Numbered from the stretch's first letter, positions 12,041 through 22,463 are shown. The stretch: 64,000 nucleotides of DNA from Candidatus Methylophosphatis roskildensis (GCA_016708905.1 JADJEV010000004.1:1-64000); one strand, 5' to 3'. Notes: generated by a model from the letters alone, not told the origin. Numbers and translations are program-made.

Positions 12041-12247
12041 ATGGCAACAGGTACCGTCAAGTGGTTCAACGACGCAAAAGGTTTTGGCTTCATCAAGCCG
12101 GATGATGGCGGCGAAGATCTCTTCGCACACTTTTCCGCAATTCAGGCCAACGGGTTCAAGACGTTGAAGGAGAACCAGAAGGTCACCTTCGACGTTACGA
12201 CGGGCCCGAAGGGCAAGCAGGCTGCGAACATTCGTCCGATGGACTGA
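12041..12247 (+). CDS. cspA: Cold-shock protein, CspA family
   Basis: This 68-aa single cold-shock domain protein shows RNP1 ([10 protein letters not shown]) and RNP2 (DLFAHFSAI) and the N-terminal GTVKWFND. It binds single-stranded nucleic acid and prevents RNA secondary structure. Several paralogues normally exist in betaproteobacteria, so the exact member and whether it is cold-induced cannot be told. It has its own leader and a strong terminator, so it is monocistronic. Confidence 0.95.
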   Translation: MATGTVKWFNDAKGFGFIKPDDGGEDLFAHFSAIQANGFKTLKENQKVTFDVTTGPKGKQAANIRPMD

Positions 12248-12265
12248 GGTTCATCGGCGGCAAAG

Positions 12266-12291
12266 AAAGCCCGGGCAACCGGGCTTTTTTT
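12266..12291 (+). terminator. Rho-independent terminator of cspA
   Basis: AGCCCGG and CCGGGCT form a 7-bp GC-rich stem with a GCAA loop, followed by a T run (12284-12291). It begins 19 bases after the cspA stop. Confidence 0.9.
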
Positions 12292-12343
12292 CGTCCGCAT
12301 CCAGCGCGGTCACGCCTTGATCGAGCGAGCAAGCAGCTTGCAC

Positions 12344-14135
12344 TCAGGGCAACGCATACACCTTCAGGTAGTCGCCCTGCTTGTAACCGAATAGCTGATT
12401 GCCCCCCACCGCCACCGCCACGTACTGGACGCCATCGATCTGGTAGGTGATCGGCGGCGCATTGACGCCCGCTTCCGACTTGTGCTGCCACAGCAGGCGC
12501 CCCGTCTCGGAATCGAAAGCGTCGAAATTGCCATCACCTTCGCCCATGAACACCAGCCCGCCCGCGGTCGCAAGGACACCGCCGATCAGGGGTTGGTCGG
12601 TTCGGTGTTGCCAGCGAATCCTGCCCGACTGCAGGTCGATGGCCGACAGCAAGCCCCAGCGCGGCTCTTCGATCGGTTCGAGCACCGAATAGCGTATCGC
12701 GGGCTTGCCGCCGGAGGCCGGCGTGTCATGCAGCGTGTAGCGCATCGGCATGTGGATCGCGGCGACAAAGGCAAGCCGCCGGTCCTGATCGAGGGCCGCG
12801 GGAGACCAGTTGACCCCGCCCACCACGCCTGGATGCACTCTTACACCATCCAACGTCGCCCGCGCGAATAGGTTGTGCTGCGGCACCAGGGCCTCGGACT
12901 GCAGCAGCAATTCCCCGCTGTCGCGCCGATGCACGAAGAACCAGCCGAGCTTGCTCGCCTGCCCGACGACCGCTATCCGTTTGCCATCGCGCTGCAGATC
13001 GAACAGCACCGGCGGACTGGCCACGTCATAACCCCAGATGTCGTGCGGCACCTGCTGATAGTGCCAGCGCCTGTTGCCGTTGTTGACATCGAGTGCGACC
13101 AGCGAAACCTGGTACAGGTTGTCTCCCCGGGCGCGAAATGTCATCCATCTGTGGACTCGGGTTGCCGGTGCCGAAGAACAGCATGCCGCTCGCCGGGTCG
13201 ATCGCCGGCGTGCTCCATGCCGAACCACCGCCGTAGCGCCAGGCGTCGGCATACTTCGCCTCGCTCCGCCGCTCCGCGTCGGTGTCGCGGTTGAGCGGAA
13301 CACCGAACGGCGTGGTGGAGGCGTAAGACCCCTCCCAGCCCTGATCCGGAATCGTGTCGAACTGCCAGATCCGCTTGCCGTCGGCAACGTCATAGGCCGC
13401 GAGGAAACCCGGGCGGCCGTAGCGCCCCGCCACACCGACCACCGCGCCGAGCGGCGCATCCTCCCGCGGACCGTCGAGATGCAGTCCGTAGCCGACCCCG
13501 GTGATGCCGACGATCACCTTGTTGCCGTAGACGATCGGCGCCATGTTGATCCCCACGCCGGTCGCACCGGTCACCCTGGCCCGTGACAACGGATCGGCGT
13601 CGCTCAACGAACCGACGACTTCTGCCCTGGTCACGCTGTCACCGACGACGTCGATGTCCCACAACTTCTGCCCTGAGCGGGCATCGAGCGCGATCAGGCG
13701 CGCATCGACCGTGCCGATGAACACCTTGCCGTCGGCTACCGCGACACCGCGATTGGCCGGACCGCAACACATCGCCCGATTCGGCCGTCGCACATGCTGG
13801 TAGCGCCAGAGTTGACGGCCGCTGCGCGCATCCAGCGCCACCACGTGATTGAAAGGCAGGGCGAGAAACATGACGCCACCGACCACGATCGGCGTGGCCT
13901 GAAAGGTCGCGCTTACGCCACTGCGATATTCCCAGCGCAGCGCCAGGCGGCCGACGTTTTCGCGATCGATCTGCGAGAGCGGGGAGAAACGCCGGTTCGA
14001 GTAGTCGCGACCATAGCTCGGCCAGTCGCCGTCGTCAGCCTGAATGGTGCCTGGCCCGGCCGGAACCGAGGCGCACGCCGTCAGGCCGGCGCAGACGATG
14101 GCGATTACTGCCGTCAGAATTCGCAAGAGTGTCAT
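12344..14135 (-). pseudogene. PQQ-dependent alcohol dehydrogenase-like lipoprotein, one frameshift
   Basis: The start MTLLRILTAVIAIVCAGLTA at 14135 is a lipoprotein signal with lipobox LTAC. The first frame has the quinoprotein features WPSYGRDYSNRRFSPLSQI, a vicinal cysteine pair (RAMCCGPANRG, the disulfide typical of PQQ alcohol dehydrogenases) and tryptophan-docking propeller repeats (LIALDARSGQKLWDI). After a frame change at about 13130 the second frame continues with DNLYQVSLVALD, HDIWGYDVASPP and the last blades. Together they make about 597 residues. The break falls beside the GNP...RPGDN active-site region. No cytochrome domain is fused and no pqq genes are near. The substrate cannot be told. 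Confidence 0.7.
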
Positions 14136-14165
14136 TTCTGCTGTTCCCCGGTCGGGTGACAATAT

Positions 14166-15320
14166 CTAAGTCGGAACATCGCGCGCGAGCACCGCGTCGT
14201 GCATGCGCTGCAAGGCCAGATCGAGCAGGGATCGGGCGCAGCCGAAGTTCAGGCGCAGGTACCCGGGCGAGCCGAAATCGGCGCCGTTGGAAAGTCCGAC
14301 ACCGGCATCCTCGAAAAACCGCACCGGATCGCGCAGCGCCAGCGGGCGAGCATCAATCCACGCCAGATAGGTCGCCTCGACCCTGCAGGTCGACAAGCCC
14401 GGCATGCCGGCGATCGCCTGTTCCACGCGATCTGCGTTGACTCGCAGATACTCGATCAACTTGCGGCGCCACCCTTCGCCATCGCGATAGGCCGCTTCGG
14501 TCGCTGCGTAGCCCAGCACATTTGCATGCGGCACGATGCCGTGCATCGCATCGAGCACCTGCCGGCGCAGTTTCGGGTTGGACACCACGGCGAAAGCGCA
14601 GCCCAGGCCGGGGATGTTCCAGGTCTTCGACGGCGCCATCAGCGTGATCGTCCGCTGCGCAATCGCTTCGCCCAGCATGGCGATCGGGATGTGCCGGATC
14701 TCTTCGTCGAGCACCAGCCCACAATGAATTTCATCCGAGCAGATCACCAGATCGTGCCGCTCCGCGATCTGCGCGATCGACGTCAGTTCATCACGTGAAA
14801 ACGCCCTGCCCACCGGATTATGCGGATTGCACAGCATCAGCAGGCGGCTGCCCGGCGTGATGGCGCGATCGAGACGGCCGAAGTCCCAGACCCAGCGGCT
14901 CTCGGCGCGGCGCAGGTCCACCGTCGTCACGCGACGCTGCGAATAGCGTGGCGCGCTGAGAAACGGCGGGTAGATCGGGACGGCGGTGAGCACCTGGTCG
15001 CCGGGTTCTCCGATCGCGCGGCACACGATGTTGAGTCCGCTCACCAGGCCCGGCAGCCACACCAGCCAGTCCGGATTGATTGCCCAGCCGTGGTCGCGTT
15101 CCAGCGCCTCGGTGATCGCACCCGCCAGCGACATCGGTGGGCTGCCACAGCCGAGGACACCGTGGTCCACCCGCTGGTGCAGCGCATCGAGCACACACGG
15201 CGGGGCGGCGAAATCCATGTCGGCCACCCACATCGGCAGCACATCGCGACCGGCATACTTGCCCCACTTGACGCTGTCGCTGCCGCGCCGGTCCGGCGGG
15301 TGGTCGAAGTCGAAGATCAC
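14166..15320 (-). CDS. patB: PatB/MalY-type cystathionine beta-lyase (PLP aminotransferase fold)
   Basis: This 384-aa fold-type I PLP enzyme shows LPMWVADMDFAAPPCVLDAL near residue 28 (typical of the MalY/PatB group), CNPHNPVGR near 164, SDEIHCGL near 195, and the PLP lysine in APSKTWNIPG (K232). Enzymes of this group cleave C-S bonds of cystathionine or cysteine conjugates. It is followed 12 bp upstream on the minus strand by cysK, so the two likely form a sulfur amino acid unit. The exact substrate is inferred. Confidence 0.8.
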   Translation of the reverse strand: MIFDFDHPPDRRGSDSVKWGKYAGRDVLPMWVADMDFAAPPCVLDALHQRVDHGVLGCGSPPMSLAGAITEALERDHGWAINPDWLVWLPGLVSGLNIVCRAIGEPGDQVLTAVPIYPPFLSAPRYSQRRVTTVDLRRAESRWVWDFGRLDRAITPGSRLLMLCNPHNPVGRAFSRDELTSIAQIAERHDLVICSDEIHCGLVLDEEIRHIPIAMLGEAIAQRTITLMAPSKTWNIPGLGCAFAVVSNPKLRRQVLDAMHGIVPHANVLGYAATEAAYRDGEGWRRKLIEYLRVNADRVEQAIAGMPGLSTCRVEATYLAWIDARPLALRDPVRFFEDAGVGLSNGADFGSPGYLRLNFGCARSLLDLALQRMHDAVLARDVPT

Positions 15321-15332
15321 GACACCGTGGCG

Positions 15333-16265
15333 TCAGACTTCGAGGTGGCTGTAGAGCACGGTCGACAGGTAGCGTTCGCCGAATGACGGAATGATCACGA
15401 CCACCATCTTTCCCTTGTTCTGCGGGCGCGACGCCACCTGCAACGCCGCCCAGGTCGCCGCACCCGAGGAAATGCCGACCAGCAGGCCATCCTCGACCGC
15501 CATCCGGCGGGCCATGGTCAGCGCGTCGTCGTTGTTCACCCGCACCACTTCGTCATAGATGCCGGTGTTCAGGATGGACGGCACGAAGCCCGCGCCGATT
15601 CCCTGAATCGGATGCGGACCGCGCGCCCCGCCCGACAGCACCGGGCTGGCATCCGGCTCGACGGCGATGACCTGCAGGCCGGGCTTGCGCGCCTTGAGCA
15701 CCTCGCCGACGCCGGTGATCGTGCCGCCGGTGCCGATACCCGATACGAATAGGTCGATCTGGCCGTCGGTGTCGGCCCAGATTTCTTCGGCCGTGGTGGT
15801 GCGGTGAATCGCCGGATTGGCCGGATTCTCGAACTGCTGGGCGATCACGTAGCGCGGGTCGGCTGCCGCCATCTCCTCGGCGCGGCGAATGGCGCCCAGC
15901 ATGCCGTCGGGGCCCGGCGTCAAAACCAGCTCGGCGCCGTATGCCTTGAGGATCAGGCGGCGCTCGCGGCTCATGGTTTCCGGCATCACGAAGGCGCACT
16001 TGATGCCGCGCGCCGCGCAGACCATGGCCAGCCCGATGCCGGTATTGCCGCTGGTCGGTTCGAGGATCACGGTGTCAGGCTTGATGCGGCCCTGTTCGGC
16101 CAGCGCATCGATCATCGACACGGCGATGCGATCCTTGACGCTGTGCGCAGGATTGAAGTACTCGAGCTTGCAGACGATCGTCGCATCGATGCCGGCAGCC
16201 ACCCGGTTCAGCCGCACCAGCGGCGTGTTGCCGACGAGTTCGGCGGTATTGTTCGCAATGCGCAT
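15333..16265 (-). CDS. cysK: Cysteine synthase A
   Basis: O-acetylserine sulfhydrylase, 310 aa, makes L-cysteine from O-acetylserine and sulfide in the cytoplasm. PLP lysine K44 sits in AHSVKDR, the phosphate loop TSGNTG at 71-76, and [12 protein letters not shown] near 180. The C-terminal [10 protein letters not shown] is typical of CysK. ATG 16265 is preceded by AGGAGG, a strong ribosome site. It is upstream of patB on the same strand. Confidence 0.93.
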   Translation of the reverse strand: MRIANNTAELVGNTPLVRLNRVAAGIDATIVCKLEYFNPAHSVKDRIAVSMIDALAEQGRIKPDTVILEPTSGNTGIGLAMVCAARGIKCAFVMPETMSRERRLILKAYGAELVLTPGPDGMLGAIRRAEEMAAADPRYVIAQQFENPANPAIHRTTTAEEIWADTDGQIDLFVSGIGTGGTITGVGEVLKARKPGLQVIAVEPDASPVLSGGARGPHPIQGIGAGFVPSILNTGIYDEVVRVNNDDALTMARRMAVEDGLLVGISSGAATWAALQVASRPQNKGKMVVVIIPSFGERYLSTVLYSHLEV

Positions 16266-16394
16266 GGTTCCTCCTGAAAGAAATGGGCCGGGGCGCGCCG
16301 GGCCACCGTTGGCAAGGTCAGCGAGTTTCGCTCAATTTGAACCAGTGCGCGAACGATTGCGCTGGCAGATGCGCGAACGACCGGGATAGTCGGA

Positions 16395-17037
16395 CTACCT
16401 CGCGCCGGCAGCCCGCAGCAGATCGCCGATGTCGGTGTTCTGGCCATCCAGCGCCCACTTGATGGCGGTGTCGCCGCGGTCGTTCTTCGCATTGGGGTCG
16501 GCCTTGGCTGCGAGCAGAACGCGCACGATATCGATATGGCCGTTGCGCGACGCGATCATCAGCGGCGTGAGCTGGCTGGGGCGCACGCGAATCGGGATTC
16601 GCGCCCTTCTCCAGCAGCAGCTTCACCGTGTCGACGTGCCCTTCCATGGCGGCGTAGAGAATTGCCGACCAGCCCGGCTGATTGACCTCTCCGCCGCCTT
16701 GAATGAGCCGCCGGACCACGTCGGTGTGGCCCTTCTGGGCGGCCAGCGACATGGCGCCATCACCCCAGCTCGTGCGGGCGCGGAGATTGGCCCGGTTGCG
16801 GAGCAGAAAATCCACCAGATCGAGATTGCCCTCGCGCGCCGCGCGCATCAGCAGCGACAGCCCCGCTTCGTCGCACGAGTCGACATCCATGCCGCGGCGC
16901 ACGCCGTCGATCACCACGGCGTTGCTGCCGATATCGGCGGCATTGAGCAGATCGTCGAGGGTCGTCTCCGCACGCGCCGGTGCGGTGAGCAGGAGCATCG
17001 TCAACAGGCTGAAGCAGATCGATCGGATCAATCGCAT
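16395..17037 (-). pseudogene. Periplasmic ankyrin-repeat protein, one frameshift
   Basis: The start at 17037 gives a signal peptide MRLIRSICFSLLTMLLLTAP with cleavage after ARA. At least four ankyrin repeats follow (DEAGLSLLMRAAREGNLDLV, DGAMSLAAQKGHTDVVRRL, GWSAILYAAMEGHVDTVKLL). Near 16590 the frame changes, and PSQLTPLMIASRNGHIDIVR and the last repeat continue in another frame to the stop at 16395. With the indel repaired the protein has about 214 residues. It begins one base after the tatD stop, so the two are coupled. The role is unknown; such proteins mediate protein contacts. Confidence 0.7.
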
Positions 17038-17038
17038 G

Positions 17039-17808
17039 TCAGGGCACCGCCTTGGCAAATAATCGGAAGAAATTCTCGCTGGTCGCGGCGGCGATCGCCT
17101 CGAGCGGCACCTGCCGCAGGCGGGCGATCTCCTCGGCCACATGCACCACGTAGGCCGGCTCGTTGGTCCTGCCGCGATGCGGCGTCGGCGCGAGATACGG
17201 CGCATCGGTTTCGATCAGCAGCCGATCGAGCGGCACCGCCTTGGCAACCTCCTTCAGCGCCAGCGCATTCTTGAAAGTCACGATGCCCGAGAAGGAAATG
17301 TGGAATCCGAGATCCAGCGCCTGTTCGGCCACTTCGCGACTCTCGGTGAAGCAGTGCATGACGCCGCCGGCTCGCCCGGCGTCTTCTTCGCGCATCAATC
17401 GTAGGGTGTCTTCGGCCGCATCGCGCGTATGCACGATCAATGGCAAACCGGCCTCGCGCGCCGCGCGGATGTGGCTGCGAAAGCGTTCGCGTTGCCATTC
17501 CGGCGCGTCCTTGAACCAGTAATAGTCGAGACCGGTTTCGCCGATCGCGACAATCCGCGGGTGGCTTGCCAGGCGCACCAGTTCCGCCACGTCGGGCTCG
17601 CGCCCTCGGCCTGATCCGGGTGCTTGCCCACCGACGCCCACAGATTGCCGTGCGCTTCGGCAAGGGCGAGCACCACCGGCCAATTCTCCAGGTTCACGCT
17701 GATGCACAAGGCATGGCTCACCCGGCGTTCCTGCATCGCGGCCAAAACCTCGTCGATGCGGCCGGATAGTTCGGGAAAGTCGAGGTGGCAGTGCGAGTCT
17801 ACGAACAT
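17039..17808 (-). pseudogene. tatD: TatD family metal-dependent hydrolase, one frameshift
   Basis: The start MFVDSHCHLDFPEL at 17808 carries the first metal histidines. The second frame has IGETGLDYYW, the HTRDA motif, VMHCFTESREVAEQALDLG and LIETDAPYLAPTPHRGRTNE, all characteristic of TatD-type nucleases/hydrolases. The frame changes near 17605 within HPDQAEG, where one base is missing in a GC-rich run. The full length would be about 256 aa, the family norm. It lies in the usual betaproteobacterial order mltG-tmk-holB-pilZ-tatD. Confidence 0.8.
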
Positions 17809-17811
17809 CTC

Positions 17812-18083
17812 AGGAATCTCCGCACAAGCCCTTCGTGGCCGCGGCGCGGCTTTGCGGGATGCGCCGCACGAAGGCAGGCGCAGCGAATGGCCACCCCTTC
17901 GCAAGCCTGCCGACACAGCGGAGCGCCCGCAAAGCCACGCCCCGGAGGGTTTGCGCGAAAACTGCCCCTCTGAGTCGTTGCGCTCCTTGGTTCGTAGGCC
18001 ACGCTACGACCTTCGTCGTGCGCCTGGCAGCTGAGCAGTTTTCGTGCAAACGCGGCTCGCGAAGGACTTGTGCGGAGGTTCCT
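17812..18083. repeat. 272-bp inverted-repeat element filling the pilZ-tatD gap
   Basis: The left end AGGAATCTCCGCACAAGCCC (17812-17831) is matched by the right end at 18051-18083, whose inverted reading is AGGAACCTCCGCACAAGTCC. The arms continue imperfectly for about 30 bases (CTTCGTGGCCGCG against CTTCGCGAGCCGCG). The element ends three bases before the tatD start codon, so its end supplies GGAG as the tatD ribosome site, and its other end overlaps the pilZ stop codon (18082-18084). It has no coding frame. Confidence 0.6.
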
Positions 18084-18462
18084 AAAGCGTGTGGGTCGGG
18101 CGCGTGGACCCGAGGTGCGCACCGAGCAACTGTTCGATCTTGCGCTTGGCCGTCTGGCCCGATTCGTCATCGGAAAACTGCACGCCGATCCCCTGCGTCT
18201 TGTTGCCCTGGGCGCCAGCCGGCGTCACCCAGACGACCTGACCGGCGATCGGCATCTTGCCCGGTTCGTCCATCAGGGTCAGCAGCATGAAAACTTCGTC
18301 GCCGATCGCGTAAGGCCGCGTCGTCGGAATGAAGATGCCGCCGCGCTTCAGATGTGACATGTAGGCGGCGTAGAGCGCCGACTTGGAATTGATGTTGAGT
18401 GACAGCACGGAGGGCCGCGGGCCCATCAGCTGTGACTTGGTCGGATCGTAGGGTTCGCTCAT
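18082..18462 (-). CDS. pilZ: PilZ domain protein, type IV pilus type
   Basis: This 126-aa protein has a PilZ domain (LSLNINSKSALYAAYMSHLKR, GGIFIPTTRPYAIGDEVFML, ITGVWVTP-like strand). It lacks the RxxxR c-di-GMP motif of canonical PilZ proteins, as does the type IV pilus PilZ that works with PilB and FimX. The position after holB is the standard one for pilZ of pseudomonads and betaproteobacteria. ATG 18462 overlaps the holB stop (ATGA). Its stop codon lies in the inverted-repeat element that follows. Confidence 0.85.
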   Translation of the reverse strand: MSEPYDPTKSQLMGPRPSVLSLNINSKSALYAAYMSHLKRGGIFIPTTRPYAIGDEVFMLLTLMDEPGKMPIAGQVVWVTPAGAQGNKTQGIGVQFSDDESGQTAKRKIEQLLGAHLGSTRPTHTL

Positions 18463-19502
18463 CGTGCCACCAGCCGTGCGTATCGAAGAAGCATGTCGTC
18501 GAGAACCAGCCGCAGGTTCAGCGGGTGCGCCGCCACGCGGCGCAGGCGGATAAGTTCATTGTAGCAAGTCAGCAGCGCGGCGAGCGGCAGCTTGTTGGCC
18601 TGCGCCTGCAAGGCGGCCTGCTGGTCGGGAAAGAAGCGCACCTGCCCGGCCAGCGCCGCCAGCACCAGGTCGGCCACCCAGCGCTGCAGCCAGCCCACCA
18701 GTTGCGGCACGCCGAAGCCGGCGGCAAGCGACTCCTTGTTCTTTAGCCAGGCTTCCCAGACGCCGGCCAGTGCCACCGGGTCGGCCCGTTCCAGGCTCAG
18801 CATGTCGCGCACGAAGCGGCCGCGCGCCGCGGCACCGATGCCCGTGGCGAGTTCGGTCGCCGCCACCGGCATGCCGCCGCACAGGGCGAGCAGATCGTCC
18901 GGCTTCTCGACGCCCTGCCCGGCCAGCCAGTTGGCGGCCTGTGCGCCATCCGGCCGCGGCAGCCTGATCAGCCGGCAGCGGCTCAGAATGGTCGGCAGCA
19001 GACGGCGCGGGGCGTCCGAAACCAGCACCAAGTGCGTCTTCGCCGGCGGCTCCTCGAGCAGCTTGAGCAGCGCATTGGCGGTGTGGTGGTTCATCGCCTC
19101 GGCCGGATCGATCACCACCACCCGCACCCCCTGCCGCACCGCACCGACCGTAACGAAGCCGGCCAGCGCGCGAATCTGCTCGATCACGATCTGCGTCGAG
19201 CGCTTGCCCGGCTCGGCCTCCTCGCTCGCGCTGTCGCCGGGCTCCGCCTCGATCTCGTCCGAGCCCGGCCCGACATAGCGGAAGTCGGGGTGATTGCCGG
19301 CGAGGAACCAGCGGCATCCGTCGCATTCGCCGCAGGCCGGTGCGTTGCCGCTCGCGGTTTCGCACAGCAGGCGCTGGGCCAGCGACCGGGCGAGCTCGCT
19401 TTTGCCGCCGCCCGCCGCACCCGCCAGCAGCAGCGCATGCGGCAGTTGCTCGAGTCGACCGAGCAGGCTGTCCCAGACCGGCTGGTGCCATTCGAAAATC
19501 AT
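18459..19502 (-). CDS. holB: DNA polymerase III subunit delta'
   Basis: The 347-aa clamp-loader subunit starts [20 protein letters not shown]. Walker-like [15 protein letters not shown] lies near residue 28, a zinc-binding cluster [10 protein letters not shown] near 57, then [11 protein letters not shown] and the sensor [10 protein letters not shown]. It has a family-typical C-terminal collar helix region. The start ATG 19502 overlaps the tmk stop by four bases, so I prefer it to upstream in-frame starts. Translation is coupled with tmk and pilZ. Confidence 0.92.
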   Translation of the reverse strand: MIFEWHQPVWDSLLGRLEQLPHALLLAGAAGGGKSELARSLAQRLLCETASGNAPACGECDGCRWFLAGNHPDFRYVGPGSDEIEAEPGDSASEEAEPGKRSTQIVIEQIRALAGFVTVGAVRQGVRVVVIDPAEAMNHHTANALLKLLEEPPAKTHLVLVSDAPRRLLPTILSRCRLIRLPRPDGAQAANWLAGQGVEKPDDLLALCGGMPVAATELATGIGAAARGRFVRDMLSLERADPVALAGVWEAWLKNKESLAAGFGVPQLVGWLQRWVADLVLAALAGQVRFFPDQQAALQAQANKLPLAALLTCYNELIRLRRVAAHPLNLRLVLDDMLLRYARLVAR

Positions 19503-20116
19503 GGCGGCAACAGCGGCGTGATGATGGCGTCGACCGAGTCGCGAATCACCTGCGGTGGCCGATCGGCGTCCACCACCCGCACGCGAGTCGGGTCGGCCGC
19601 GGCGCGTTCCTGGTAAGCCATACGGACGCGGGCGAAGAAACCGGCCTGTTCGCGTTCGAACTTGTCCGGCGCGTTGCCGGCGCGGGCCAGCCGCCCGGCG
19701 GCGACTTCCGGCGCAAGGTCGAAGATCAGCGTCAGGTCCGGCTGCAGGTCGCCATGCACCCAGTCTTCCAGGGTTTCGATCTTCCACCAGGCAAGTCCGC
19801 GGCCGCCGCCCTGATAGGCGAAAGTCGCATCGGTGAATCGGTCGCACACCACCCAGGCGCCGCGTGCCAGCGCCGGCGAAATGACCCGCGCGATATGCTC
19901 GCGGCGTGCGGCGAACATCAGCAGGGCCTCGGTTTCGAGGTTCATCGGCTCATGCAGCAGCAGCTCGCGCAGCTTTTCGCCGAGCGCGGTTCCGCCGGGT
20001 TCGCGCGTCGACACGACCTCCAGACCGCGGCTGCACAGGCGTTCCACGAGATAGCCGATCTGGCTGCTCTTGCCCGCGCCGTCGATGCCTTCGATGGTGA
20101 TGAATCGTCCGGTCAT
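19499..20116 (-). CDS. tmk: Thymidylate kinase
   Basis: This 205-aa enzyme phosphorylates dTMP to dTDP. The P-loop is [11 protein letters not shown] near residue 9, the substrate loop [12 protein letters not shown] near 38, and the DRF motif [19 protein letters not shown] near 90. ATG 20116 follows AGGTG; an upstream TTG would add two residues. It is the middle gene of mltG-tmk-holB, with a 136-bp gap to mltG that holds a dispersed repeat. Confidence 0.93.
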   Translation of the reverse strand: MTGRFITIEGIDGAGKSSQIGYLVERLCSRGLEVVSTREPGGTALGEKLRELLLHEPMNLETEALLMFAARREHIARVISPALARGAWVVCDRFTDATFAYQGGGRGLAWWKIETLEDWVHGDLQPDLTLIFDLAPEVAAGRLARAGNAPDKFEREQAGFFARVRMAYQERAAADPTRVRVVDADRPPQVIRDSVDAIITPLLPP

Positions 20117-20125
20117 ATTCAAACA

Positions 20126-20245
20126 CCTGCCATGCGGGCCGCATGGAATGGACTTCTACAGTCATGCATAGCCAGGAGCCGCCTGGTTGCTGGCTCTCCG
20201 GCTTGCCACCCTTGTGATCAAGCACTGGTGCGGCCTCCAGGCCAC
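20126..20245 (+). repeat. Dispersed repeat, copy B
   Basis: CCTGCCATGCGGGCCGCATG at 20127-20146 differs by one base from CCTGCCATGCAGGCCGCATG at 43321-43340. Both copies continue with a matched segment (GCCAGGA near 20171 and 43366) and GGCTTGCCACCCT / GGCATGCCACCCT. It occupies almost the whole gap between mltG and tmk. Confidence 0.6.
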
Positions 20246-20252
20246 CGCTTAT

Positions 20253-21245
20253 TCAGCGCTTCTTCTGAAACTGGGCCACAGCGCGGTTGTGTTCATCCAG
20301 GGTGCGGGAGAACACGCTGCTGCCGTCGCCGCGCGCGACGAAGTACAGGTGATCGCTGTCGGGCGGATTCAACGCGGCCTTGAGAGAGGCCACACCGGGC
20401 ATCGCAATCGGCGTCGGCGGCAGGCCGGCACGCAGGTAGGTATTGTACGGTCCGTCGCTGGTCAGATCGCGCTTGCGCAGGTTGCCGTCGAAGCGCGCGC
20501 CCAGACCGTAGATCACCGTCGGGTCGGTCTGCAGCAGCATGCCGGCACGCAGGCGGTTGACGAACACCGCGGCGATCAGCGGCCGGTCCTCCGGCTTGCC
20601 GGTTTCCTTCTCGATGATCGAGGCCATGATCAGCGCCTCGTACGGCGACTTGTAGGGCAGCCCTTGCGGCCGGGCATCCCACGCAAGCTGCAAATGTCTG
20701 CGCATTTCGCGGTAGGCCCGGCGCAGTAGCGCCGTGTCGCTCGACTGCCTGGCGAACAGATAGGTGTCGGGGAAGAACAAGCCCTCAGCGTAGTCTTCGG
20801 TCGCGCCGACGCGTTGCAGGATGTCGGAATCGGTCAGCCCGCGCGTCTCGTGCTGCAGGTCGGGGTGCGCGTCGAGCGCGGTCCGTATCTGGCGGAAGGT
20901 CCAGCCCTCGATCAGGGCGATATTCACCTGGCGTAGGTCGCCGCGGGTCAGCATCGCCAGCAGTGCAAGCGGCGTGGTGCCGGGCTCGATCTCGTAGCTG
21001 CCGGCCTTGATCGCCGAGGCCTTGCCGAGCAGGCGCGCGAGCAGCCGGAAATCCCATCCGCGCATGCGCACGCCAGCGTCGATCAGTTGCCGGGTGACCG
21101 AAGTCAGTGTGCCGCCGGACTCGATCGACACATCGACCGGTGAGCCGGCGAGTGCAAGCGGCCGGTTGGCGAACCAGGCAAACCAGCCGCCGAATCCGAT
21201 GCCGGCACCGACGAGAAAGACCAGAGACTGCCTGAGGAAGCGCAT
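20253..21245 (-). CDS. mltG: Endolytic murein transglycosylase MltG
   Basis: This 330-aa inner-membrane protein (one TM helix, residues about 5-24) cleaves nascent peptidoglycan glycan strands and so sets chain length. The YceG domain shows LTSVTRQLIDAGVR (LysM-like part), EGLFFPDTYLF near 150, and the catalytic Glu in ALIMASIIEKETG near 205, followed by FVNRLRAGMLLQTDPTVIYG. ATG 21245 starts directly before the TM segment. Further in-frame ATGs up to 21332 are less likely. The gene diverges from ygfZ. Confidence 0.92.
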   Translation of the reverse strand: MRFLRQSLVFLVGAGIGFGGWFAWFANRPLALAGSPVDVSIESGGTLTSVTRQLIDAGVRMRGWDFRLLARLLGKASAIKAGSYEIEPGTTPLALLAMLTRGDLRQVNIALIEGWTFRQIRTALDAHPDLQHETRGLTDSDILQRVGATEDYAEGLFFPDTYLFARQSSDTALLRRAYREMRRHLQLAWDARPQGLPYKSPYEALIMASIIEKETGKPEDRPLIAAVFVNRLRAGMLLQTDPTVIYGLGARFDGNLRKRDLTSDGPYNTYLRAGLPPTPIAMPGVASLKAALNPPDSDHLYFVARGDGSSVFSRTLDEHNRAVAQFQKKR

Positions 21246-21408
21246 GCGGGAACCATGAGCGCTCGCCTCGCGGCGAGGTTGTGATCCGGGTTCGGTCCGG
21301 CGCATCGAAACCGGCTTGCCGCAGCGCAGCACCCGATGCGCGGGAGCGATTTCCTATGATACCTTAGGCTCATCGTTTCCCTTTTCGTTTCCGCTCTCAG
21401 GCTCGCAG

Positions 21409-22446
21409 ATGAACCCCGCTTATGCACCCTGGCTCGGCATGGCCGGCGCGAACTTCGACGGCGAGACGCTGCTCTCGTTCGGCCACCCGACGCAGGAACT
21501 TTCCGCCGGCGAATCCGGCTCGGTCATCGTCCCTCTGGTTCATCTCGGGCTGATTCGCGTCACCGGAGAGGATGCCGCGGTTTTCCTGCACAACCTGTTC
21601 TCCAACGACGTCAAGGGACTGACCGCCGACACGGCGCGCCTCAACAGTTTTTGCACCGCCAAGGGCCGCATGCTGGCGAGCTTCCTGACCTGGCGCGAGG
21701 CCGGCGGCGACGTCCTGCTGCAGCCGGCCGCCGACGTCACGGCCGGCCTGCACAAGAAGCTCTCGATGTACGTGCTGCGCGCCAGGGCGAAGCTGATCGA
21801 CGCATCGGCCGAACTCTGCCAGTTCGGCCTGGCCGGCCCACAGGCGACGAACGCCCTGCTGGCAGGTGGGCTGCCGGCACCCGAGGCGCCGCTCGCGGTC
21901 GCCCATGCCGGCGACGCCACGGTGATTCGGCTGGATGCCTCGCGCCTGATCCTGGTGCTGCCGGCGCCGGCGGCTGCCGAACGTTTCGCGGCGCTGGTTG
22001 CGGCGGGCCTGCAGCCGGCCGGCACCAGTGTCTGGCAGTCACGCGATATCGGTGCGGGCTGGCCGCTGATCACCGGCGTGACCCAGGAGGAATTCGTGCC
22101 ACAGATGGCCAACTTCGAACTGCTCGGCGGCGTCAGCTTCAACAAGGGCTGCTATCCCGGGCAGGAGATCGTCGCCCGCACCCAGTACCTCGGCAAGCTG
22201 AAAAAGCGCATGTACCGCGCCTTCGTCGCAAGCAGCGAACGCCCTGCCGCAGGGACCGACCTCTACAGTCCCGATGTCGGCGAGCAGTCGTGCGGCAAGG
22301 TGGTCACGGCTGCGCCGCAGGCTGCTGGCGGCTACGAGATCCTGGCGGTCATGCAGATGTCCAGCCACGAAGGCAACGATGTCCATCTCGGCGCACCCGG
22401 CGGGCCGAAGATCGAGTTCCGTCCGCTGCCGTATGCCGTGGTTTGA
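21409..22446 (+). CDS. ygfZ: tRNA-modifying protein YgfZ (folate-binding)
   Basis: This 345-aa protein, related to the glycine cleavage T protein, binds folate and helps assemble or repair iron-sulfur enzymes such as MiaB. The signature KGCYPGQEIVARTQYLGK near residue 244 contains the conserved Cys. An N-terminal LRVTGEDAAVFLHNLFSNDV-type motif lies near 43. ATG 21409 gives the usual length; an upstream in-frame start at 21316 would read through the intergenic region. It is followed closely by a DUF4936 gene and an NRDE-family gene. Confidence 0.9.
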   Translation: MNPAYAPWLGMAGANFDGETLLSFGHPTQELSAGESGSVIVPLVHLGLIRVTGEDAAVFLHNLFSNDVKGLTADTARLNSFCTAKGRMLASFLTWREAGGDVLLQPAADVTAGLHKKLSMYVLRARAKLIDASAELCQFGLAGPQATNALLAGGLPAPEAPLAVAHAGDATVIRLDASRLILVLPAPAAAERFAALVAAGLQPAGTSVWQSRDIGAGWPLITGVTQEEFVPQMANFELLGGVSFNKGCYPGQEIVARTQYLGKLKKRMYRAFVASSERPAAGTDLYSPDVGEQSCGKVVTAAPQAAGGYEILAVMQMSSHEGNDVHLGAPGGPKIEFRPLPYAVV

Positions 22447-22463
22447 TCCGCTTTTCTGATCCG

